Of a DNA stretch of 11,666 nt, positions 5,789 through 11,666 are shown piece after piece. The notes beneath the pieces were generated by a model that saw only the letters and a list, made by a program, of their open reading frames with translations, was not told the origin of the DNA and made no database searches. The stretch spans positions 1-11,666 of the forward strand of contig WLCR01000018.1 in NCBI GenBank assembly GCA_009705235.1. Direction: 5' to 3'. Source of the DNA: Actinomycetota bacterium. GTDB taxonomy: Bacteria; Actinomycetota; Actinomycetes; Nanopelagicales; Nanopelagicaceae. How positions within the stretch are numbered: the first letter of the stretch is position 1; every line of letters starts with the position of its first letter. The position numbers were made by a program, and so were the translations under genes.

Positions 5789-7749
5789 TCTTCATCCTTT
5801 GATGTGTGCAAACCATCTGAAATCAAGCGCATGACATTGGGATCAGCCAATGTTGTCGCATCCCCAACTTGGCGGTTTTCAGCCACATCTTTTAATAAAC
5901 GGCGCATGATCTTGCCACTTCTAGTTTTTGGAAGTTCTGCAACAACTAAAATTTGACGTGGTTTTGCAATGGCACCAATTTGCTTGGCTACATGGTTACG
6001 CAGCTCAGTAATAAGGGTTTCTCCATTTGCATGAGCGATTCCACCACGTAAAATTACAAATGCAACTATTCCTTGTCCTGTCATCGCATCTTGTGCGCCA
6101 ACCACAGCTGCTTCTGCAACGGCTTCATGTGAAACTAAAGCAGATTCGACTTCAGTTGTTGAAATTCGGTGTCCTGAAACATTCATAACATCATCAACAC
6201 GACCGAGCAACCAGATTGCACCATCTTTATCTAATTTGGCACCATCGCCAGCAAAGTAAATTCCTTCAAACCTGGACCAATAGGTTTCTTTGTATCGCTC
6301 ATCTTCACCCCAGATACCGCGCAACATTCCGGGCCACGGCTTATCCAAAATTAAATAACCACCATGCCCCTTTGCAACAGCTTTGCCGTTGTCATCAACC
6401 ACAACAGCGCTGATTCCTGGAATTGCAGTCATTGCAGATCCAGGTTTTGTTGCTGTTACACCTGGCAAAGGCGAAATCATGATTCCACCAGTTTCAGTTT
6501 GCCACCAGGTATCAACAATTGGGCAGCGGTTTCCACCGATAACGTCGCGGTACCACATCCATGCTTCAGGATTAATTGGTTCACCAACTGATCCCAATAA
6601 ACGTAATGAGGATAAATTATATTTATTAGGGAATTCATCTCCCCATTTCATCCAGGTACGAATCAAAGTAGGCGCTGTGTACAAAATAGTCACGCCATAC
6701 TTTTCAATTAATTCAAATATGCGTCCTTTGTGTGGTGTATCGGGAGTTCCTTCATACATAACTTGTGTTGCACCATTAATCAGTGGCCCATACACAATGT
6801 AGCTATGGCCCGTAATCCACCCAACATCTGCTGTGCACCAATAAACATCAGTTTCAGGCTTAATATCAAAGACAACGCGGTGTGTGTAGGCAGCCTGCGT
6901 TAAGTAGCCTCCAGTTGTGTGGAAGATTCCTTTTGGTTTTGCAGTTGTGCCAGATGTATACAGAATAAACAACGGATGCTCAGAATCAAAAAACTCTGCG
7001 GCGTGGTCAACTGATTGGCGTCCAACAATGTCGTGCCACCACACATCAGTTTCTGAATTCCAGGCTGTTTCTTGTTTGGTGCGCTGTACAACTAAAACTT
7101 TTTTGACATTGTGCGTCCCTTTAAGAGCTTCATCAACGGCTGGCTTTAATGCGAACGCTGCACCTTTTCTAAATCCACCATCTGCTGTGATTACTAACTT
7201 TGCATCTGCATCTTGAATACGAGATAACAACGCATCGGCGGAAAATCCACCAAAGACAACAGAATGCGGTGCACCTATTCGCGCACACGCAAGCATTGCA
7301 ATTGCGGCTTCAGGGATCATCGGCATGTAGATGGCTACACGATCACCAGCAACAATTCCAAGTTCAGTTAATGCATTTGCAGTTTTCTTAACTTCAGTTA
7401 ATAACTGGGAGTATGTAATTGTTTGTGTGTCACCGGGTTCGCCTTCAAAATGAAATGCAACCCGATCGCCACGCCCTTCTTGAACATGACGGTCTAATGC
7501 ATTGACGGAAGCATTGATTTTTCCACCAACAAACCATTTGGCAAATGGTGATTCCCATTCAAGAGTTTTGTTCCAAGGTGTTTGCCACGACAAGTGTTGT
7601 GCTTGCACATCCCAAAACGCCAAGCGATCTCTTTCGGCTTGGTCATACAGATCGGGCTTTGCATTTGCCTGGGCTACAAACTCGGCGGTCGGAGGAAATT
7701 GACGATCCTCGCTGAGCAGGTTTTCTAGGGATTCATGGTCTTGGCTCAT
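5785..7749 (-). CDS. acs: Acetyl-CoA synthetase (AMP-forming acetate-CoA ligase)
   Basis: A 654-aa enzyme that converts acetate, ATP and CoA to acetyl-CoA via acetyl-AMP, feeding scavenged acetate into central metabolism. It begins [19 protein letters not shown] like actinobacterial Acs. It carries VYMEGTPDTP-like and WWQTETGG signatures (here [10 protein letters not shown] and [10 protein letters not shown]), the phosphate loop [11 protein letters not shown] (264-274), the hinge segment [18 protein letters not shown], and the C-terminal catalytic lysine K613 in PKTRSGK, the usual target of Pat-type acetylation control. The frame extends upstream to a TTG at 7818, but family alignment favours ATG 7749. 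Minus-strand TTGATA (7784-7779) and TAACCT (7763-7758, ending 8 nt before the ATG) could form its promoter on a leaderless message. Its stop shares CTAG with the tlpA stop. Confidence 0.97.
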   Translation of the reverse strand: MSQDHESLENLLSEDRQFPPTAEFVAQANAKPDLYDQAERDRLAFWDVQAQHLSWQTPWNKTLEWESPFAKWFVGGKINASVNALDRHVQEGRGDRVAFHFEGEPGDTQTITYSQLLTEVKKTANALTELGIVAGDRVAIYMPMIPEAAIAMLACARIGAPHSVVFGGFSADALLSRIQDADAKLVITADGGFRKGAAFALKPAVDEALKGTHNVKKVLVVQRTKQETAWNSETDVWWHDIVGRQSVDHAAEFFDSEHPLFILYTSGTTAKPKGIFHTTGGYLTQAAYTHRVVFDIKPETDVYWCTADVGWITGHSYIVYGPLINGATQVMYEGTPDTPHKGRIFELIEKYGVTILYTAPTLIRTWMKWGDEFPNKYNLSSLRLLGSVGEPINPEAWMWYRDVIGGNRCPIVDTWWQTETGGIMISPLPGVTATKPGSAMTAIPGISAVVVDDNGKAVAKGHGGYLILDKPWPGMLRGIWGEDERYKETYWSRFEGIYFAGDGAKLDKDGAIWLLGRVDDVMNVSGHRISTTEVESALVSHEAVAEAAVVGAQDAMTGQGIVAFVILRGGIAHANGETLITELRNHVAKQIGAIAKPRQILVVAELPKTRSGKIMRRLLKDVAENRQVGDATTLADPNVMRLISDGLHTSKDED

Positions 7750-7757
7750 AACGCTAG

Positions 7758-7784
7758 AGGTTACCTGTTCAGCATTGTTATCAA
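7758..7784 (-). promoter_or_regulatory. Candidate acs promoter
   Basis: On the minus strand, TTGATA (7784-7779; five of six matches to TTGACA) is followed after 15 nt by TAACCT (7763-7758; fits TANNNT). The -10 end lies 8 nt from ATG 7749, so the transcript would be leaderless or nearly so. The spacer is shorter than the usual 17 nt. No canonical CRP site overlaps it. Confidence 0.35.
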
Positions 7785-7842
7785 CAGACAAACCGGAGGT
7801 GGATTTTTGGTGTGCCAAGCGGTTTCACAATGCGCCCAAAGA

Positions 7843-7848
7843 GAGGAG
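7843..7848 (+). promoter_or_regulatory. Shine-Dalgarno of the 34-aa peptide gene
   Basis: GAGGAG, inside the longer purine run GAGAGGAGAA (7841-7850), lies 5 nt before the ATG at 7854. It is one of the strongest ribosome-binding sequences in the window and the main evidence that the small ORF is translated. Confidence 0.6.
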
Positions 7849-7853
7849 AAATA

Positions 7854-7958
7854 ATGCTTACATCCTTCATTTTGATGCTGATCAAACTGCTCAGCAGCCC
7901 AGTTCTGGTGGCCGCTCTCGCCAAATTCTTGGCAAACGCTCTCAAAACACTGAGCTGA
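7854..7958 (+). CDS. Putative small hydrophobic cationic peptide (34 aa), unrecognised
   Basis: A 34-codon ORF with ATG at 7854 and TGA at 7956, preceded by GAGGAG (7843-7848) 5 nt upstream. The protein starts MLTSFILMLIKLLSSPVLVA and continues ALAKFLANALKTLS. It has ten leucines, five alanines, three lysines (K11, K24, K31) and no acidic residue or cysteine. Residues 2-13 are strongly hydrophobic; an SSP turn separates them from a second segment (17-33) with leucines at 18, 22, 26, 30 and 33, an amphipathic-helix pattern. The composition resembles small membrane peptides, type I toxin peptides or phenol-soluble modulins, but I recognise no family. A strong terminator begins 5 nt after the stop, so this looks like a self-contained unit in the acs-fba gap. 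It could be a structured non-coding RNA instead; the Shine-Dalgarno and composition argue for translation. Confidence 0.6.
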   Translation: MLTSFILMLIKLLSSPVLVAALAKFLANALKTLS

Positions 7959-7963
7959 CATAG

Positions 7964-8002
7964 AAAAAGACCCTCCGGTAACCCCCTGCGGAGGGTCTTT
8001 TT
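7964..8002. terminator. Strong Rho-independent terminator after the small peptide gene
   Basis: A perfect 14-bp stem: 7964-7977 (AAAAAGACCCTCCG) pairs with 7989-8002 (CGGAGGGTCTTTTT), loop 11 nt. It has a G+C-rich core and a five-T run on the plus strand; the A run on the left arm gives the same signal on the minus strand, so it may act in both directions. It is by far the best terminator in the window. It separates the peptide gene from fba. Confidence 0.92.
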
Positions 8003-8101
8003 GTGCCATATGGGCGAAAGTGAGAGGATTGGCCGTAAGCCTCTAGACGACTCAATGAAGCGCTCGGTCTAAAGAATTACAACGAGTTCTTAGGAGTCAG
8101 A
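8003..8101 (+). promoter_or_regulatory. fba upstream region (promoter and leader)
   Basis: These 99 bp between the terminator and fba should contain the fba promoter, but no convincing -35/-10 pair is visible. There is a weak inverted repeat AGAGG (8023-8027) / CCTCT (8040-8044). A second possible hairpin, CTAA(A)GAA with TTCTTAG, partly covers the ribosome-binding site. The Shine-Dalgarno AGGAG (8092-8096) is 5 nt from the fba ATG. Confidence 0.4.
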
Positions 8102-9136
8102 ATGCCAATTGCAACCCCCGAAATTTTTGCGGAGATGTTAGATCGCGCTAAAAAGGGCGCATTCGCTTATCCAGCAATCAACGTTTCATCATCACAAACC
8201 ATCACAGCTGCTATTCGTGGTTTTGCCGAAGCAGAGTCAGATGGAATTATTCAATTTTCATGGGGCGGTGCTGAATACGCATCTGGCTCAACAGTTAAGA
8301 ACATGGTTGACGGAGCAGTTGCGCTCGCAGAGTTCGCACACGTTGTTGCTAAAAATTACAAAGTAAATATTGGAATTCATACAGATCATTGCCCAGCAGA
8401 AAAGTTAGATGGCTTTATGCGTCCACTTCTTGCAATTGGTGCAGATCGAATTAAGTCTGGCAAGGGACCATTGTTTACCTCACACATGTGGGATGGATCA
8501 GCGGTCGACATGGTTGAAAACATGAAGGTCGCGAAGGAAATGTTGGCGATGTCTGTTGCAGCCAAAACAATTCTTGAAATTGAAATTGGTGTCGTCGGTG
8601 GAGAAGAAGATGGCATCGAAGCAAAGCATGATGCAAAGCTGTACTCAACACCTGAAGATGCATTAATGACAATTGAAACTCTTGGCCATGATGCAAATGC
8701 TCGCTACATGGTGGCAGCAACATTCGGAAATGTTCACGGTGTTTACAAGCCAGGAAATGTTGTACTACAACCAAAAATCCTTGCAACATTGCAAGAAGCA
8801 GTTGCCGCAAAGCTTGGACTCCCTGCCGGAAGCAAGCCAATGGACTTGGTATTCCATGGTGGTTCTGGCTCACTACTTTCTGAGATCCGCGAATCACTTG
8901 ATTACGGTGTAATCAAGATGAATATCGACACAGATACTCAGTACGCATTTACTCGTCCAGTGGTTGATCACATGCTCAAGAACTATGACGGCGTACTAAA
9001 GATTGATGGCGAAGTTGGAAACAAGAAGGCTTACGATCCTCGCGCGTGGGGTAAAGCTGCAGAAGCAGGAATGGCTGCTCGCGTAGTTCGTGGGTGCGAA
9101 GATTTACGTTCTGCCGGTACTTCATCACTTAAGTAA
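8102..9136 (+). CDS. fba: Class II fructose-bisphosphate aldolase
   Basis: A 344-aa zinc-dependent aldolase that interconverts fructose 1,6-bisphosphate with dihydroxyacetone phosphate and glyceraldehyde 3-phosphate in glycolysis and gluconeogenesis. The zinc and catalytic motif is H93-T-D95-H96, with D95 the proton-transfer residue and H96 a metal ligand. Further metal histidines are H212 in FGNVHGVYKPGNV and H252 in FHGGSGS. The segment EIEIGVVGGEEDG (159-171) and NIDTDTQYAF (284-293) bind substrate and mark the class IIA long form found in actinobacteria. The ATG is fixed by AGGAG 5 nt upstream and by family length. It is separated from the small peptide gene by a strong terminator and followed after 28 bp by purA. 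Confidence 0.97.
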   Translation: MPIATPEIFAEMLDRAKKGAFAYPAINVSSSQTITAAIRGFAEAESDGIIQFSWGGAEYASGSTVKNMVDGAVALAEFAHVVAKNYKVNIGIHTDHCPAEKLDGFMRPLLAIGADRIKSGKGPLFTSHMWDGSAVDMVENMKVAKEMLAMSVAAKTILEIEIGVVGGEEDGIEAKHDAKLYSTPEDALMTIETLGHDANARYMVAATFGNVHGVYKPGNVVLQPKILATLQEAVAAKLGLPAGSKPMDLVFHGGSGSLLSEIRESLDYGVIKMNIDTDTQYAFTRPVVDHMLKNYDGVLKIDGEVGNKKAYDPRAWGKAAEAGMAARVVRGCEDLRSAGTSSLK

Positions 9137-9140
9137 TTAA

Positions 9141-10448
<1,308 letters not shown>

Positions 10449-10450
10449 GA

Positions 10451-11666
10451 ATGAAAATCCTCCTAGTCGGAAGCGGCGGACGCGAACACGCACTAGGAGC
10501 AGGACTGCAAGCAGATCCAGCTTGTACCGAACTACATGTTGCACCAGGCAATCCCGGAATCGCACAATTTGCGCAATGTCATCCGCTTGTAATTACAGAT
10601 AACCAAGCAATTCTTGAATTAGCTCAACGCCTAGGTGTGGATCTCGTTGTAGTGGGACCTGAGGTTCCGTTGGTAAATGGTGTTGCTGACATCCTACGAG
10701 CAGCCAATATCGCTGTTTTTGGCCCATCTAAAGCTGCTGCCCAATTAGAAGGATCCAAGAACTTTGCCAAAGAAGTCATGCGGGATGCTGGCGTTCCAAC
10801 TGCACATAGTTTTACTTGCACAACACAAGAAGAAATCGAAATTGCATTAGATGCATTTGGTGCGCCATATGTTGTAAAAGATGACGGTCTTGCCGCAGGT
10901 AAAGGTGTTGTTGTTACCAATAATCGTCAAGAAGCTTTAGATCATGCATTAGCGTGCAAAAGAGTTGTTATTGAAGAGTATTTGAATGGCCCAGAGGTTT
11001 CACTATTTGGCATCAGTGATGGCGCAACAATTGTGCCAATGCAACCAGCACAAGATTTCAAGCGAGCATTTGATGGTGATGCAGGTCCAAACACCGGCGG
11101 CATGGGTGCGTATTCACCACTGCCGTGGGCACCTACAGACATTATTGAAGATACGTACAAACAAGTTCTTGCTCCGATGATTGCTGAAATGGCCGCACGC
11201 GGAACACCTTTTGTTGGTTTGCTATATGCAGGTCTAGCACTTACTGATCATGGAACTCGCGTTATTGAATTCAATGTTCGCTTCGGTGATCCAGAAACTC
11301 AAGTGTTGATTCCACTACTTAAAACACCGCTTGCAACTTTGTTGTACAACGCTGCAACGGGAAATCTAAAGGGGAGTACTTTGGAGTGGAAGAGTGACTC
11401 AGCAGTAACAGTTGTTTTAGCTGCTGAAGGTTATCCAGTGACACCAAAGAGCGGTGGAGTAATTACAGGATTTTCCGCAATTGACAATGTTCAGATTTAT
11501 CACGCGGGCACATCCCACAGCGACCAAGGTGTTGTTGCATCAGGTGGTCGGGTTCTGACAGTTACGGGAATTGGCGAGGATCTGACTGAAGCCCGAAATC
11601 TCGCCTACCGTGCGATTAGCCAAATCTGCCTTTCTGGATCTTTCTATCGCACAGACATCGCGCTTA
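10451..11666 (+). CDS. purD: Phosphoribosylamine-glycine ligase (GAR synthetase), 3' end cut by window
   Basis: 405 residues are visible with no stop; the last read ...FYRTDIAL, which is close to the normal C-terminus, so only about 10-20 residues are probably missing. PurD is an ATP-grasp enzyme that joins phosphoribosylamine and glycine, the second step of purine synthesis. Motifs in order are the N-terminal GSGGREHA (7-14), VVGPEVPL (67-74), the ATP-grasp glycine loop DGLAAGKG (145-152), GPNTGGMGAYSP (222-233) and the metal/phosphate site EFNVRFGDPETQ (283-294). The ATG at 10451 follows the purA stop by 2 nt; AAAGGA at 10433-10438 in the end of purA is the likely but distant ribosome-binding site, suggesting coupling to purA. 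Confidence 0.96.
   Translation, partial: MKILLVGSGGREHALGAGLQADPACTELHVAPGNPGIAQFAQCHPLVITDNQAILELAQRLGVDLVVVGPEVPLVNGVADILRAANIAVFGPSKAAAQLEGSKNFAKEVMRDAGVPTAHSFTCTTQEEIEIALDAFGAPYVVKDDGLAAGKGVVVTNNRQEALDHALACKRVVIEEYLNGPEVSLFGISDGATIVPMQPAQDFKRAFDGDAGPNTGGMGAYSPLPWAPTDIIEDTYKQVLAPMIAEMAARGTPFVGLLYAGLALTDHGTRVIEFNVRFGDPETQVLIPLLKTPLATLLYNAATGNLKGSTLEWKSDSAVTVVLAAEGYPVTPKSGGVITGFSAIDNVQIYHAGTSHSDQGVVASGGRVLTVTGIGEDLTEARNLAYRAISQICLSGSFYRTDIAL

Noticed and set aside
6383..6802. Plus-strand ORF of 139 codons inside acs
   Set aside because: The acs frame is fully conserved with all motifs; the antisense product has a random-looking composition and no recognisable domain.
6925..6960. Alanine in place of the usual glycine in the Acs phosphate loop (SGTTAKPKG)
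   Set aside because: From memory this variant is common in actinobacterial acetyl-CoA synthetases, so it is not a sign of lost activity.
7811..7829. TGTG...CACA pair upstream of acs as a CRP operator
   Set aside because: The half-sites are separated by 11 nt instead of the 8 required by TGTGA-N6-TCACA, so it is not a canonical site.
7761..8009. Minus-strand ORF spanning the acs-fba gap
   Set aside because: It runs through the perfect terminator hairpin and the acs promoter and has no ribosome-binding site; the plus-strand 34-aa ORF explains the region better.

Overview
The window looks like a chromosomal segment from a streamlined, AT-leaning actinobacterium. Gene spacing is extremely tight, base composition is moderate to low G+C for the phylum, and the protein variants are actinobacterial: an aspartokinase of the Corynebacterium type with an internal beta-subunit start, a Crp with a recognition helix like mycobacterial CRP, and a tiny DUF4177 protein beside a RidA homologue. 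A freshwater planktonic actinobacterium (acI / Nanopelagicales-like) is my best guess. This is inferred from composition, compactness and gene order, not from a search.

Layout: the 3' end of recR (3-359) is followed by a 90-bp spacer with two overlapping hairpins. A plus-strand operon follows, lysC-asd-yqeY-DUF4177-ridA (450-3859), in which every junction is a 4-nt ATGA overlap. crp (minus) converges on ridA with a 3-nt gap and diverges from nth. The 19-bp crp/nth spacer carries a near-symmetric -10 element that could serve both genes as leaderless transcripts. nth overlaps a TlpA-type lipoprotein thioredoxin gene (GTGA junction), whose stop codon overlaps that of the convergent acs gene (CTAG).

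The 352-bp space between acs (minus) and fba (plus) holds a 34-codon ORF with a strong Shine-Dalgarno sequence. It encodes a hydrophobic, cationic peptide with no acidic residues and is followed 5 nt later by a 14-bp-stem terminator. fba, purA and then purD (cut by the window end) follow on the plus strand.

Functionally the window joins aspartate-family amino acid synthesis (LysC, Asd), clearance of reactive enamines/imines (RidA), DNA repair (RecR, Nth), global cAMP-type regulation (Crp), envelope thiol chemistry (TlpA), acetate activation (Acs), central carbon metabolism (Fba) and purine synthesis (PurA, PurD). Most of it is conserved housekeeping DNA. The new-looking items are the small peptide gene and the crp/nth divergent promoter. 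I see no mobile element, CRISPR, tRNA, rRNA or phage signature.
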